Virus record (IMG/VR): IMGVR_UViG_3300021963_000049
Location: 52,689-116,688 of that record
Reading direction: 5' to 3' (one strand)
Length of the DNA: 64,000 bases
Origin: a virus
Shown: positions 28,055 through 38,436 of the stretch, piece after piece
How the letters are laid out: the number at the start of each line of letters is the position of its first letter
How positions within the stretch are numbered: position 1 is the stretch's first letter
Notes under the pieces: generated by a model
Told to the model about the DNA's origin: nothing
Database searches by the model: none
What the model saw: the letters and a program-made list of their open reading frames with translations, nothing else
Translations under genes and position numbers: made by a program

Positions 28055-28566
28055 TAGTTAAACTATTTGACATACAGAATAACAAGATAGTTCCAACAGA
28101 ACACTGTTATACTTTAAAAGCACTAAAGGATATAATGGAAAACTATCCTGAAGATTATCTAAAGATTTATCAGTACTTGTTTTACATGACCTGTCCTAAT
28201 CCAGATATGAATCCTTTTTTCCATACCCCAGATATAGATAAGGAGTCATTAATATTACAACAAATAGAAGCTGAGTTTTCTCCAGAAGATGATGATATAT
28301 TTGTTGCTCTTCAGTTTTGCCAGAGAATGTATGAAACACCTACATCCAGAGCATATAAAGGAATTGCATCTATGTTAGATAGATTAGGAAGATACATGGA
28401 GACTACACCAATTAGTCATGGTAGAGATGGAAATATTACTGCTCTTGTAAATGCTGCTAAAAACTATGAAGCAATTAGAAACTCTTTTAAAGGGGCCTAT
28501 AAAGATCTTCAAGAAGAACAGCAAAGTAGAGTAAGAGGTGGTTTAGGAATGGCATATGACATGTAA
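28051..28566 (+). CDS. Hypothetical packaging-region protein, 171 aa
   Basis: A helical, aromatic-rich protein beginning MIVKLFDIQNNKIVPTEHCY and ending with a glutamine-rich basic stretch (GGLGMAYDM at the very end). It is squeezed between the nuclease and terminase with overlapping codons, so it is likely to work in packaging. No family recognised. Confidence 0.75.
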   Translation: MIVKLFDIQNNKIVPTEHCYTLKALKDIMENYPEDYLKIYQYLFYMTCPNPDMNPFFHTPDIDKESLILQQIEAEFSPEDDDIFVALQFCQRMYETPTSRAYKGIASMLDRLGRYMETTPISHGRDGNITALVNAAKNYEAIRNSFKGAYKDLQEEQQSRVRGGLGMAYDM

Positions 28567-30767
28567 TGAGTGCAATATTTGAAGATATACCAACTTGGGA
28601 TAATGGATCCTGGACAATGACAAGCTTTGCTTCAAGAGAAGAATTTTCTTCTTTTGTTGCTAATATATTTAAAGAACCTGGTAAATATAAATTTGATGAA
28701 ACAAGTAAGTTATTTAATGAAGAAGCCACAAAGTTCAGAACAAATGGATACTACTGTGAAGCTGTCTTTAAATCCAAAGACTTCATCAACTACTGGGATG
28801 ATCAAAAGCAAAGATGCAAAAGAGGAGTTATATTTAAATCCGGAGACAACATCTGGTACATTACCAGAGAATATTATATGTGGCTTAACTTCTTGCCCAT
28901 ATTTGATAAAGAACAACAGCTATTTGACTTTGCTAAAATCAGGGATGCACAGTACCACATGGCCATTTATGAATTACTGGCAGAGCTCAACTACAAACAT
29001 GTTGCAATTCTCAAAAAGCGACAGATAGCATCCTCATATTACCATATGGGTAAGCTAATAAACCAACTATGGTTTGAGCCTGGAGTTACACTTAAAATGG
29101 GTGCCAGTCTAAAAGACTATATTAATGAGAAAGGTTCTTGGAAGTTCTTAGATGAATATGCTGCATTCTTAAATGAACACACTGCTTGGTATAGACCAAT
29201 GAATCCACAGAAAGTAATGATGTGGCAACAGAAGATTGAGGTTAGAAAAGGAGATAGAAAAAATGAAGTAGGTCTCAAAGGTACTATCCAAGGTATGTCA
29301 TTTGAGAAAGACCCAACCAATGGTGTCGGTGGACCAGTTAAATACTTCTTTCATGAGGAAGCAGGTATTGCTCCTAAAATGGATCAGACATATGAGTATA
29401 TGCGCCCGGCCATGAGATCTGGACTTATTACAACTGGTATGTTTATAGCAGCAGGATCAGTGGGTGACTTATCACAGTGTCAACCACTTAAGGATATGAT
29501 CTTAAATCCTACATCAAAAGATGTATATGCTGTAGAAACAGACTTGGTAGATGATAAAGGCACTATAGGTTTATCAGGTTTATTTATTCCTGAACAATGG
29601 TCTATGCCTCCATATATTGATCAATATGGTAACTCACTTGTAGAAGAAGCACTAAAGGCTTTAGATGATCAGTTTGAAAAATGGAAAAAAGAACTAGCTC
29701 CGGAAGATTATCAGTTAAGAATATCTCAGCATCCAAGAAATATTAAAGAAGCTTTTGATCATAGAACTGTATCTGTATTTCCACCACATCTTCTTGCAGC
29801 ACAAGAAAGAAGAATAAATGATAAAGATTATGGATATGAGTTTTTGGATATATCTACTGATGAAAATGGTAAACCAAAAGTTACACCAACAAGTAAAAGA
29901 CCAATTTCAGAATTTCCTATTTCTAAAAAGACAGAAGATAAAACAGGAGTTTTAGTAGTTTGGGAAAGACCACCTAAAGATCCTGAGTTTACAACATATT
30001 ATGCATCTATTGACCCCGTGTCAGAAGGTAAGACAACTACCTCAGAATCACTATGTTCCATCTATGTAATGAAAGCTCCAGTTCAAGTAAGTAAGGTTAA
30101 TGGTACTGAAACTGAGACATATATAGAACAAGGTAAAATTGTAGCTGCATGGTGCGGTAGATTTGATGATATAAATAAAACACACCAGAGACTTGAGCTT
30201 ATTATAGAATGGTATAATGCCTGGACAGTAATAGAGAATAACATCTCTCTCTTTATCCAGTATATGATATCCAGAAAGAAACAAAAATATTTGGTACCTA
30301 AGAGCCAGATCATGTTTCTTAAAGACCTTGGATCTAACAACAATGTATTCCAAGAATATGGTTGGAAAAATACTGGAACATTATTTAAGAATCACTTGCT
30401 CAGTTATGCTATTGAATACACTAAAGAAGAAATAGATCAAGAGACCAAATCAGATGGTACTATTGTAAGAACAAAATATGGTATAGAAAGAATACCGGAT
30501 CCCATGCTTATTAAAGAGATGAGAGAATATGCAGATGGAGTCAATGTGGATAGGTTAGTATCTTTTGCTGCACTTGTTGCATTTATGAAAATACAGCACT
30601 CTAATAGAGGCTATCTTAAAAAAACAATTATGGATGATGCGGCTAAAAACTTGCAAAAGTCAGAAAATTTATATAAATTAAATAATAGTCCATTCCGACA
30701 CATGGGAAGGACTCAACTCAGAAATGGTCAAAGCTTTAAGAGATCACCATTTAAACACTATAAATAA
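28566..30767 (+). CDS. terL: Terminase large subunit (packaging ATPase-nuclease)
   Basis: Motor that drives DNA into the procapsid and cuts concatemers. The Walker A-like segment LKKRQIASSYYHMGK lies around residues 149-163; Walker B is YFFHEEAG (residues 260-267); the nuclease part begins at ASIDPVSEGKTTTSE (D483), followed by a VIENN motif (W.VIENN) typical of RNase H-like TerL nuclease domains. Length (733 aa) is that of long terminases of this phage type. No intein or frameshift seen. The portal gene follows five bases on. Confidence 0.93.
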   Translation: MSAIFEDIPTWDNGSWTMTSFASREEFSSFVANIFKEPGKYKFDETSKLFNEEATKFRTNGYYCEAVFKSKDFINYWDDQKQRCKRGVIFKSGDNIWYITREYYMWLNFLPIFDKEQQLFDFAKIRDAQYHMAIYELLAELNYKHVAILKKRQIASSYYHMGKLINQLWFEPGVTLKMGASLKDYINEKGSWKFLDEYAAFLNEHTAWYRPMNPQKVMMWQQKIEVRKGDRKNEVGLKGTIQGMSFEKDPTNGVGGPVKYFFHEEAGIAPKMDQTYEYMRPAMRSGLITTGMFIAAGSVGDLSQCQPLKDMILNPTSKDVYAVETDLVDDKGTIGLSGLFIPEQWSMPPYIDQYGNSLVEEALKALDDQFEKWKKELAPEDYQLRISQHPRNIKEAFDHRTVSVFPPHLLAAQERRINDKDYGYEFLDISTDENGKPKVTPTSKRPISEFPISKKTEDKTGVLVVWERPPKDPEFTTYYASIDPVSEGKTTTSESLCSIYVMKAPVQVSKVNGTETETYIEQGKIVAAWCGRFDDINKTHQRLELIIEWYNAWTVIENNISLFIQYMISRKKQKYLVPKSQIMFLKDLGSNNNVFQEYGWKNTGTLFKNHLLSYAIEYTKEEIDQETKSDGTIVRTKYGIERIPDPMLIKEMREYADGVNVDRLVSFAALVAFMKIQHSNRGYLKKTIMDDAAKNLQKSENLYKLNNSPFRHMGRTQLRNGQSFKRSPFKHYK

Positions 30768-30772
30768 ACACT

Positions 30773-33517
30773 ATGCAAATATATAATGCATTACAGTTAA
30801 AGAAAGGAGCTAAAAGTGAGCATAATAGGATGGGTAGTATTACTCAACCTTTACAATTTGTTCCTAAAAAAGATAAAGATGAAGAGTGGGCAGCTTGGAA
30901 CTTAGACTGGTTAGAGTGGAATGGTCTTAAACAGATCAGAAGAAATGCCCGCAGACTTATGAAAAACTATAAGCTAGCTAAAGGTATTATAGATAAGTCA
31001 GATTATATTATTGAAGAAGATAATGAGTATAGAGATATAGTAGAGGTTTTAACTAGAGAAGACCAGTCTGCTTTAGAATTAAAGTTCTATCCTATTATTC
31101 CAAATGTTATTAATGTTCTAGTAGCTGAATTTGCTAAGAGATCAACCAAACTTACATACAGAGCCATTGATGAGTTCTCATATAATGAGATGATGGAGCA
31201 AAAAAGAAAAATGGTTGAGGATACATTAATGGCAGATGCTCAAACAAAAATTGTTGCTGCATTATTAGAACAAGGGATGGATCCAAATACTCCTGAGTTC
31301 CAACAGCAAATAGATCCAAATCAGCTTAAGTCATTGCCAGAAATAGAAAACTTCTTCAAAAAAGATTATAGATCTATGATGGAGCAGTGGGCAACTCATC
31401 AGCATAAAGTAGATATAGAAAGATTTAAAATGGATGAGCTAGAGGAAAGAGGTTTCCGTGACATGCTTATTACAGATAGAGAGTTCTGGCACTTTAGAAT
31501 GATGGAGGATGACTATGAAGTAGAGCTTTGGAATCCACCAGTTTGCTTTTATCATAAATCTCCGGATGCAAGATATATATCTCAAGGAAACTGGGTAGGA
31601 AAAATTGATATGTTAACTGTAGCTGATGTTATAGATAAATTTGGATACTTGCTTACTGAAGAACAACATGAAGCTTTAGAAGCAGTATATCCTATTAGAT
31701 CAGCTGGATATATTGTGGGAGGATACCAAAATGATGGAACATACTATGATGCTACAAAGTCTCATGACTGGAATGTTAATATGCCTTCTCTTGCTTATAG
31801 ACAATACACAACAATGATGGCTGGTTCTGTCTATGATGGCGGAGATATCATTAACCAAATCTTATCTGAAGGAGAAGACTATTTTGATCAAGGTACTGCT
31901 TACTTATTAAGAGTAACAACAGCTTACTGGAAGTCACAAAGAAAAGTAGGTCACTTAACTAAAATACTTGACACAGGTGAAGTAGTTAATGAAGTAGTAA
32001 CTGAAGATTATAAAATTACTGATAAGCCAATATATGACACCAGACTCTTTAAGAATAAAAATAAAGACAATCTTATTTTTGGAGAGCATATAGACTGGAT
32101 CTGGATTAATGAAGTATGGGGTGGTGTAAAGATTGGACCAAATTTACCAAGCTTCTGGGGTATGAATAATCCAGGAGGATTTTCTCCTATCTATATTGGA
32201 GTAGATAAGAACCACATTGGTCCATTAAGATTCCAGTTTAAAGGAGACTCAAGTTTATATGGTTGTAAACTTCCGGTTGAAGGAGCTGTATTCTCAGACA
32301 GAAATACAAAGTCTACAGCACTCATTGACTTAATGAAACCATACCAAATTGGATATAACATTGTCAACAATCAGATTGCAGATATACTAGTAGATGAACT
32401 AGGTACTGTAATTATGCTTGACCAAAACTCTTTACCAAGACATTCACTTGGAGAAGACTGGGGGAAAGGAAACTATGCTAAAGCATATGTGGCAATGAAG
32501 AACTTCCAGATTCTTCCACTTGATACATCTATTACAAATACTGAGAATTCATTAAACTTCCAGCACTTCCAGAAACTTGATCTAGAGCAGACCAATAGAT
32601 TAATGTCAAGGATTAACTTAGGAAACTATTTTAAGCAGCAAGCATATGAAGTAATAGGAGTTAACCCACAAAGAATGGGTCAGCAAATTTCACAGCAAAC
32701 TGCAACCGGTGTTGAACAGGCACTTAATGCTTCTTATGCGCAAACAGAAATGTACTTTATACAGCACTGTGATTATCTAATGCCAAGGGTGCACCAGATG
32801 AGAACAGACTTAGCACAGTTTTACCACTCTACAAAGCCATCTGCGAGGTTAACTTATATAACCTCTGCAGATGAGAAAGTAAACTTTGAGATTAATGGTA
32901 CAGATATGCTATTAAGAGATCTTAATATATTCTGTACTACAACTGCAAATCATAGAGCAGTCTTAGAGCAATTAAAGCAGATGGCTGTACAGAATAATAC
33001 TACTGGTGCTTCTATCTATGACTTAGGTAAAGTTATTCAGTCAGATTCAATTGCTGAACTTAATAATGCTCTTAAATCTTCTGAAGATAAAACACAACAG
33101 CAAAAACAAGCTGAAATGCAACAACAACAGCAAATGCAACAAGAACAACTTCAAAAACAACAAGAGTTAGAGAAGATGAAGATTGATGCACAAGCTATGG
33201 AGAAAGAGAAAGATAGACAAAGAGATATCTTGGTTGCAGAAATTAGAGCTGCTGGTTATGGATCTATGGCTGATGTTAATCAAAATCAAATGTCAGATTA
33301 TGCAGATGCTATGAAAGATATTAGACAGACAGAACAGTATCAAGAGCAAACAAATCTTCAGAGAGAAAAAGAAGTTAACAGAATGAATGCTGAGTCTCAG
33401 AAGAATGAAATTGAGAGAGAAAAGATAGCTGCACAAAGAGAGATTGCTAATAGACAGTTACAAATTGCTCAGGAAAACAAAAACAAGTATGACAAAAAGA
33501 ATGATAGTGGGGAATAG
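30773..33517 (+). CDS. Portal protein, 914 aa
   Basis: Called by size and position directly after terL, long helical middle, and a tail-ward C-terminus of ~170 residues that is glutamine-rich coiled coil (QQQKQAEMQQQQQMQQEQLQ). Portals of podovirus-like and crAss-like phages have such extended C-terminal barrels. The middle contains GVNPQRMGQQ, a segment often seen in large portals. Dodecameric DNA gate at one capsid vertex. An 88-base spacer with no gene follows. Confidence 0.85.
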   Translation: MQIYNALQLKKGAKSEHNRMGSITQPLQFVPKKDKDEEWAAWNLDWLEWNGLKQIRRNARRLMKNYKLAKGIIDKSDYIIEEDNEYRDIVEVLTREDQSALELKFYPIIPNVINVLVAEFAKRSTKLTYRAIDEFSYNEMMEQKRKMVEDTLMADAQTKIVAALLEQGMDPNTPEFQQQIDPNQLKSLPEIENFFKKDYRSMMEQWATHQHKVDIERFKMDELEERGFRDMLITDREFWHFRMMEDDYEVELWNPPVCFYHKSPDARYISQGNWVGKIDMLTVADVIDKFGYLLTEEQHEALEAVYPIRSAGYIVGGYQNDGTYYDATKSHDWNVNMPSLAYRQYTTMMAGSVYDGGDIINQILSEGEDYFDQGTAYLLRVTTAYWKSQRKVGHLTKILDTGEVVNEVVTEDYKITDKPIYDTRLFKNKNKDNLIFGEHIDWIWINEVWGGVKIGPNLPSFWGMNNPGGFSPIYIGVDKNHIGPLRFQFKGDSSLYGCKLPVEGAVFSDRNTKSTALIDLMKPYQIGYNIVNNQIADILVDELGTVIMLDQNSLPRHSLGEDWGKGNYAKAYVAMKNFQILPLDTSITNTENSLNFQHFQKLDLEQTNRLMSRINLGNYFKQQAYEVIGVNPQRMGQQISQQTATGVEQALNASYAQTEMYFIQHCDYLMPRVHQMRTDLAQFYHSTKPSARLTYITSADEKVNFEINGTDMLLRDLNIFCTTTANHRAVLEQLKQMAVQNNTTGASIYDLGKVIQSDSIAELNNALKSSEDKTQQQKQAEMQQQQQMQQEQLQKQQELEKMKIDAQAMEKEKDRQRDILVAEIRAAGYGSMADVNQNQMSDYADAMKDIRQTEQYQEQTNLQREKEVNRMNAESQKNEIEREKIAAQREIANRQLQIAQENKNKYDKKNDSGE

Positions 33518-33605
33518 TTAGCTATATAATGCAAAAAAAGATTGCAGCCTATCTAAATTTCTGAAGTTTATTTTGTATATTAAAGTATAAACAAAAACCA
33601 ACAAA

Positions 33606-34883
33606 ATGGAAGATTTAAACAAAAAGCTTGATGATCAAGTTCAAGACTCTACTGTTGTAGAGCAGCTTGATATCAATGTTGATGAAATCTTTGGAATGCC
33701 AGGAGCAGAAAATGTGATGTTACCTGACTCTGGCAAAGAAGAAGAAAAAGCTAAATCTGTTTTTTCAAAGGAAGCAACAGATTACACGTTCCTTGATAAC
33801 TCAGCTAAATCTCCTCAAGAAAGGGAAGAGGCAGCTGAAAAGAAAGCAGAAGTTGAAGAAACTATTGCTGAACTAGATGGTCTTATTTCACAAGAAGAAG
33901 ATGCTGGTAATAAAGGTAGACCAAAGGTTGATAAATCAGGTCTACTAGAACTAGCAACTAAAATGCTTGAAGATGGTCTCTTATTTCCTTTTGATGATGG
34001 CAAGCCTATTGAGGAGTACACAACAAAAGACTTTAGAGAATTATTTGAGGCTAACTTTCAAGAGAGAGAAGCTGCTTTAAGAGAAAATACTCCAAAAGAA
34101 TTTTTTCAAGCTCTTCCAGAAGAACTACAAATTGCTGCAAAATATGTAGCAGATGGTGGTCAAGATCTTAAAGGTTTGTTTAGAACTCTTGCTCATGTTG
34201 AAGAGATGAGAGATTTAGATCCTACAAGTGAAAGAGATCAAGAAGAAATAGTAAGGCAGTATCTTTATGCAACTGGTTTTGCTGATGGAAATCCTGAAGA
34301 GATTGAGGAAGAAATCAGAGATTGGGCTGACATGGATAAATTAGAACAAAAAGCCAGACAGTTCAAACCAAAATTAGATAAGATGCAGGAAGAGATTGTT
34401 GCTAGACAACTTGCAGAGCAAGAACATAGAAAGCAACAACAGGCTCAACAAGCAAAAGCTTACCAAGATAATGTATATAGTACATTAGCACAAGGTGAGT
34501 TAGGAGGACTAAAACTTGATAGAAAAACTCAAGGGTTACTTTACTCCGGACTTGTTCAGCCAAGTTATCCTTCAATTTCTGGTAAACCTACAAACTTACT
34601 TGGTCACTTATTAGAGAAGTATCAGTTTGTACAACCAAGACATGATTTAATTGCTGAAGCACTTTGGTTACTTGCAGATCCGGAAGGATACAAAGGTAAA
34701 GTAAGAGAGATAGGTGGTAAAGCAGCTACAGAAAAAGTAGTAAAGCAATTAAAAACAGAAGAAGGTAGAAAGCTAGCATCTTCATATGGTGGAACAAATA
34801 CAGACAATGAGCCAAGAAGACAACCAGCAAGTAAACCAGCAAGAACAGTTTCTAGACCAGGAAATATGTTCAAAAGATTTTAA
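33606..34883 (+). CDS. Probable scaffolding protein, 425 aa
   Basis: Sits between portal and capsid, the usual position for a scaffold. The first ~200 residues are extremely acidic, the middle is a Q/E/K-rich coiled coil (EHRKQQQAQQAKAY), and the C-terminus is basic and ends with a proline/arginine tail and NMFKRF. Scaffolds commonly show this acidic-helix-basic-tail layout, the basic end binding the capsid protein. No homology claimed. Confidence 0.7.
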   Translation: MEDLNKKLDDQVQDSTVVEQLDINVDEIFGMPGAENVMLPDSGKEEEKAKSVFSKEATDYTFLDNSAKSPQEREEAAEKKAEVEETIAELDGLISQEEDAGNKGRPKVDKSGLLELATKMLEDGLLFPFDDGKPIEEYTTKDFRELFEANFQEREAALRENTPKEFFQALPEELQIAAKYVADGGQDLKGLFRTLAHVEEMRDLDPTSERDQEEIVRQYLYATGFADGNPEEIEEEIRDWADMDKLEQKARQFKPKLDKMQEEIVARQLAEQEHRKQQQAQQAKAYQDNVYSTLAQGELGGLKLDRKTQGLLYSGLVQPSYPSISGKPTNLLGHLLEKYQFVQPRHDLIAEALWLLADPEGYKGKVREIGGKAATEKVVKQLKTEEGRKLASSYGGTNTDNEPRRQPASKPARTVSRPGNMFKRF

Positions 34884-34911
34884 GTAGTAACTAATAAACA
34901 AACAAATAAAA

Positions 34912-36531
34912 ATGGCAACTCCAGTTTTAAACAATGGTATCTTTCTACGGGATACAGCCTATGCGGCAACTTCACACGTAGATTCTTACCACTTGGTTAA
35001 CATGTTGAAGGATGCAGAACCAATGGACTTAGGTCCAGTAGACCTTTGGGCAATGGCTCAGAAGGTGGAAATGCCTCTTTACCAAATGTCTAGCTTTGGT
35101 GGTAAAAATGTAATTATGGTTGACAATGCTCGCGGTGAGTATAAGTGGCAGACTCCAGTATCTGTGGATCTTCCTTATATCATTGAGGATATTGAACCAG
35201 ATAATAGCTTCAAAGGTGTAGATGGTACTACTTTCCGCATCAAACTTAGCAGAAGAGAATTTGGACATGGGGATATTATTACCTATGACAAATACAATGG
35301 GGCTGAGATGTACATTGTACCAACTGAAGATATTTTACCAGTTAATGATGGATTTATCTATACTGTTCAGTTAGTAGACAATGACAACAACCGTTTCTTA
35401 GATAACAAGTATTTATCAAATGGAACTAAGGTATTTAGAAAAGGTTCTGCTAGAGGTGAGTATGGTGAGAGATTCTCTGACATCCAAACAAGAACTGGTT
35501 TCCGTGAATTCTACAACTTTGTAGGTGGAGCTGAAGCACATGTTCATTACTCTATTTCTTCTAGAGCTGATTTGATGATCAAAGGTGGTATGAATGCAGA
35601 TGGTACAGTTCCTGTAACTGAGATCTGGAGAAACTTTGGTGCAACTAATGATCCTTCTATCACTTCATTAGAAGACATGGTTAAGGTAATGGGTAAAGAC
35701 AAAGTAAAGAAAGCATTTGATAATGGAGACTTATCAAGAACTTTCTTGACTACTATGGAAGCTGCTCACTTAACTAAAATTGCTACTGATATTGAGACTT
35801 ACTTAATGTGGGGACAAGGAGGTAGAGTTAAGCAAGATGGTCCAGATGATCTAAGATTATCAGTAGGTCTTTGGAAGCAGTTGGATAACTCTTTCAAAAG
35901 AGTATACAACAAGAATAACTTTACACTTGATTTGTTCCGTGGAGAAATCTACAACTTCTTCAATGGTAAGGTTGAGTTCCAAGGTCCAGATCCAAAGAGA
36001 TCTTTGATTGTACAAACTGGTATGGGTGGAATGAGAATGGTAAATGAAGCAATTAGGAGAGAAGCAGTATCTTCTGGTCTTTTGATTCAAGCTGCAGATA
36101 TCGGTGCTATCACTGGTAAAGGTATGGACTTGAACTTTGGATTTGCTTATACTTCATATGTAATTCCATTCTTGGCAAATGTTAAGTTTGTTCTTAACCC
36201 AGCATTTGACAATGTTCATACTAATGATATTGAGAACCCAATCATAGATGGTTTCCCATTATCTTCTTACTCATTCATTATCTTTGATATCACAGATAAT
36301 ACTAATGATAACATCTTCTTATTAAAGTTATCTTGGGATAACCAACTTAAGTGGTGGTATCAGAATGGTACAATGGACTATATGGGCCGTACTCAAGGGT
36401 TCCAGTCTTCTGGCCAATTCAATGGTTACCGTGTTATGATGTCTCAAACAATGCCAGCTATCTGGGTTAAGGATCCAACTAAAGTCCTTAAGATTGTTAT
36501 GAGAAACCCAATCACTGGTGGATCATTCTAA
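34912..36531 (+). CDS. Major capsid protein, 539 aa
   Basis: Follows the scaffold and is bounded by its own strong leader and terminator, as for the most abundant virion protein. Codon usage here is richer in TTC/AAC/CTT and other preferred codons than in neighbouring genes. It has a glycine-rich loop ITGKGMDLNFGFAYTSY late in the sequence. The HK97 fold is inferred. The N-terminus (MATPVLNNGIFLRDTAYAAT) shows no obvious prohead-protease site. Confidence 0.85.
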   Translation: MATPVLNNGIFLRDTAYAATSHVDSYHLVNMLKDAEPMDLGPVDLWAMAQKVEMPLYQMSSFGGKNVIMVDNARGEYKWQTPVSVDLPYIIEDIEPDNSFKGVDGTTFRIKLSRREFGHGDIITYDKYNGAEMYIVPTEDILPVNDGFIYTVQLVDNDNNRFLDNKYLSNGTKVFRKGSARGEYGERFSDIQTRTGFREFYNFVGGAEAHVHYSISSRADLMIKGGMNADGTVPVTEIWRNFGATNDPSITSLEDMVKVMGKDKVKKAFDNGDLSRTFLTTMEAAHLTKIATDIETYLMWGQGGRVKQDGPDDLRLSVGLWKQLDNSFKRVYNKNNFTLDLFRGEIYNFFNGKVEFQGPDPKRSLIVQTGMGGMRMVNEAIRREAVSSGLLIQAADIGAITGKGMDLNFGFAYTSYVIPFLANVKFVLNPAFDNVHTNDIENPIIDGFPLSSYSFIIFDITDNTNDNIFLLKLSWDNQLKWWYQNGTMDYMGRTQGFQSSGQFNGYRVMMSQTMPAIWVKDPTKVLKIVMRNPITGGSF

Positions 36532-36540
36532 TATATAAAA

Positions 36541-36577
36541 AATGGGAGAGGGGCAGCAGTGTCCTTCTCTCTTTTTA
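36541..36577 (+). terminator. Intrinsic terminator after the capsid gene
   Basis: GGGAGAG-GG pairs with CC-TTCTCTC, followed by TTTTTATTTT. It limits high expression to the capsid transcript. Confidence 0.85.
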
Positions 36578-36610
36578 TTTTAACCAACAAATATAAAAAC
36601 CAACAAAAAA

Positions 36611-37633
36611 ATGGAAAGTACAAGTTTTACAATGGTAGAAACAGGTAAGGGTTCAGTGAAGAAAACTTCAATTGCAATCCGCCCGTTCTTTGACAGCACA
36701 AGTTCTAACATGGGGTTAGAAGAATATGGAATGACTTTATTTGATGGAGTTACTCATACAGAACAATTAGCTTGTTTAGAAAATAATGGAGTAGTAAGAT
36801 ACTTAACTGGACTAAATGAATTTGCTCCAGAAATTAGACTTATGGATCCAGAAACTAAAGAAGCAAAAGTTAGACAAATAAGAGAAGCAGTAGCAGAACT
36901 AGAAAAAGAATTAGCTGCTAATGTTATTGAAGTAGAAGACACACAATTTTGGAATAAGGTAAAACTTCTAAAACCAGACAATGCAGATTTTTGGAATAAG
37001 ATCTTTTTATCATGTGGAAATGAGCCAGTATACCTAAGCACATTAGATCCATATGATAGAATTAAACTTTATGCTATAGAAGCCGGAGGGTTTTCTATTG
37101 TAGCTAAAAGCTATGATGATGCTAGATCAAAATCAGTTCCGCCTAAGTTTTACTTAGATAAAGAAGAAGAAACTGTAATGATCAGAACTGAATACAAGAA
37201 GATGCGGAACAAAGCACTTTCTGAACTTCAGAAATTATTTGACAAAAATAGTACTAAGCTATTCTACATTGCAAAAGTTGTAGATATTAATAGTACACAA
37301 TATAGAAAGTCTACACCAAATGATCTAATATATGAGAATATGGACATGTATATTAATGGTGAAGGTGGAGAAAGCAACAAAGAAAGAGCTGCCAAATCTT
37401 TTATGGAAGCAGCAAATACAGATATGGAAACACTAAAAATTAAATCAATTGTTAGAGATTCCGTATTTTTTAAGTATATTATTAATAAGGCAGATGGATA
37501 TATATACCATTCCAAGTCTAATGCATTACTTGGAAGAAATGTATCTGATGTTGTAGAGTATTTAAAGAATCCTTTAAATGAGGATATTTTAAAAGATCTT
37601 AACATAGCCTGTGAGAAGTATTGGAATTCTTAA
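36611..37633 (+). CDS. Capsid-region structural protein, 340 aa
   Basis: Starts after two AACCAACAAA-type leaders. Begins MESTSFTMVETGKGSVKKTS; acidic with helical middle, contains a glycine-rich acidic loop MYINGEGGESN near residue 250. Position after the capsid suggests a head-associated or completion protein. No domain recognised. Confidence 0.7.
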   Translation: MESTSFTMVETGKGSVKKTSIAIRPFFDSTSSNMGLEEYGMTLFDGVTHTEQLACLENNGVVRYLTGLNEFAPEIRLMDPETKEAKVRQIREAVAELEKELAANVIEVEDTQFWNKVKLLKPDNADFWNKIFLSCGNEPVYLSTLDPYDRIKLYAIEAGGFSIVAKSYDDARSKSVPPKFYLDKEEETVMIRTEYKKMRNKALSELQKLFDKNSTKLFYIAKVVDINSTQYRKSTPNDLIYENMDMYINGEGGESNKERAAKSFMEAANTDMETLKIKSIVRDSVFFKYIINKADGYIYHSKSNALLGRNVSDVVEYLKNPLNEDILKDLNIACEKYWNS

Positions 37634-37648
37634 CTTAAAAAAATAAAA

Positions 37649-38083
37649 ATGAAAAAGTATGCTGCGGGCGGTAAAACAGATCCTGCCAAGAAAAAAGCAA
37701 GATTAGAAAAAAGAGCTAATAAAGTAATGGGAAGAGCCCAAAGAACTTATGCTGAGTCATTAGGTGCAATTGAAGATGCAAAAAAGTCTGGTACAAAGGC
37801 TGATTATGCTGGAGCTGAACAGTTGCAAAATAGATCGCTAAGACAAGAAGCAAAAGCTAAAAGACTTAAAGCTAAAGCAACTAGTATGAAAACTGGTGGT
37901 ATGGTTAATTCTAATGCTAAAGTTTCTGCGCTTAAATCTGCTGGCTCTAAAGGAGTTAAGTCAGGTGTTAATCCAAAAGCTTCTGCATCTAAAGTTGCTA
38001 AAGGTAGATCAGGGGGAACTTCTAAAGCTCCTAAAACTGCTACACCTAAAGCTATGTATGGAATGTCAATGAGAAGAAAATAA
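37649..38083 (+). CDS. Small basic GG-motif protein, 144 aa
   Basis: Strongly basic (K/R/A-rich), starting MKKYAAGGKTDPAKKKARLE, with GG motifs near residues 7, 85 (MKTGGMV) and 121. Composition is histone-like. It may condense packaged DNA or be an internal head protein. It is the first of a string of small basic genes between capsid and connector. Confidence 0.65.
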   Translation: MKKYAAGGKTDPAKKKARLEKRANKVMGRAQRTYAESLGAIEDAKKSGTKADYAGAEQLQNRSLRQEAKAKRLKAKATSMKTGGMVNSNAKVSALKSAGSKGVKSGVNPKASASKVAKGRSGGTSKAPKTATPKAMYGMSMRRK

Positions 38084-38421
38084 TGCCAAAAGATTCTTGT
38101 TATCATAGTGTCAAATCCAGATATGCAGTCTTTCCTTCAGCAAGGGCTTCTCAAGCTATTGCCAAATGTAGAAAAAAATCTGGCAAGGTAAGAAAGACTG
38201 AGAAAGGTACAGAGCTTAAAAGATGGCAAGCAGAAAAGTGGCAAGATACTAAATCAGGGAAACCTTGTGGGGCCGGTGGAAAGAATGAATACTGCCGCCC
38301 CACTAAAAGGGTTTCTAGTAAAACACCAAAAACCAAAAGTGAAATTACTCCTTCTAAACTTAGAGCTAAAAAGGCTGAAAAGTCTAGAGTAGGTATGGGA
38401 AGAAGAGTTAAAAAAGTATAA
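38083..38421 (+). CDS. DUF5872-like basic phage protein, 112 aa
   Basis: Begins MPKDSCYHSVKSRYAVFPSA and contains AIAKCRKKSGK, LKRWQAEKW and a CG...CRPTKRVSSKTP segment, the ordered motifs of the DUF5872 family of phage and giant-virus proteins. The family probably binds DNA (basic, zinc-like cysteines). Shares a TAATG overlap with the preceding gene. Confidence 0.8.
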   Translation: MPKDSCYHSVKSRYAVFPSARASQAIAKCRKKSGKVRKTEKGTELKRWQAEKWQDTKSGKPCGAGGKNEYCRPTKRVSSKTPKTKSEITPSKLRAKKAEKSRVGMGRRVKKV

Positions 38422-38436
38422 TTAAAATTTATTATC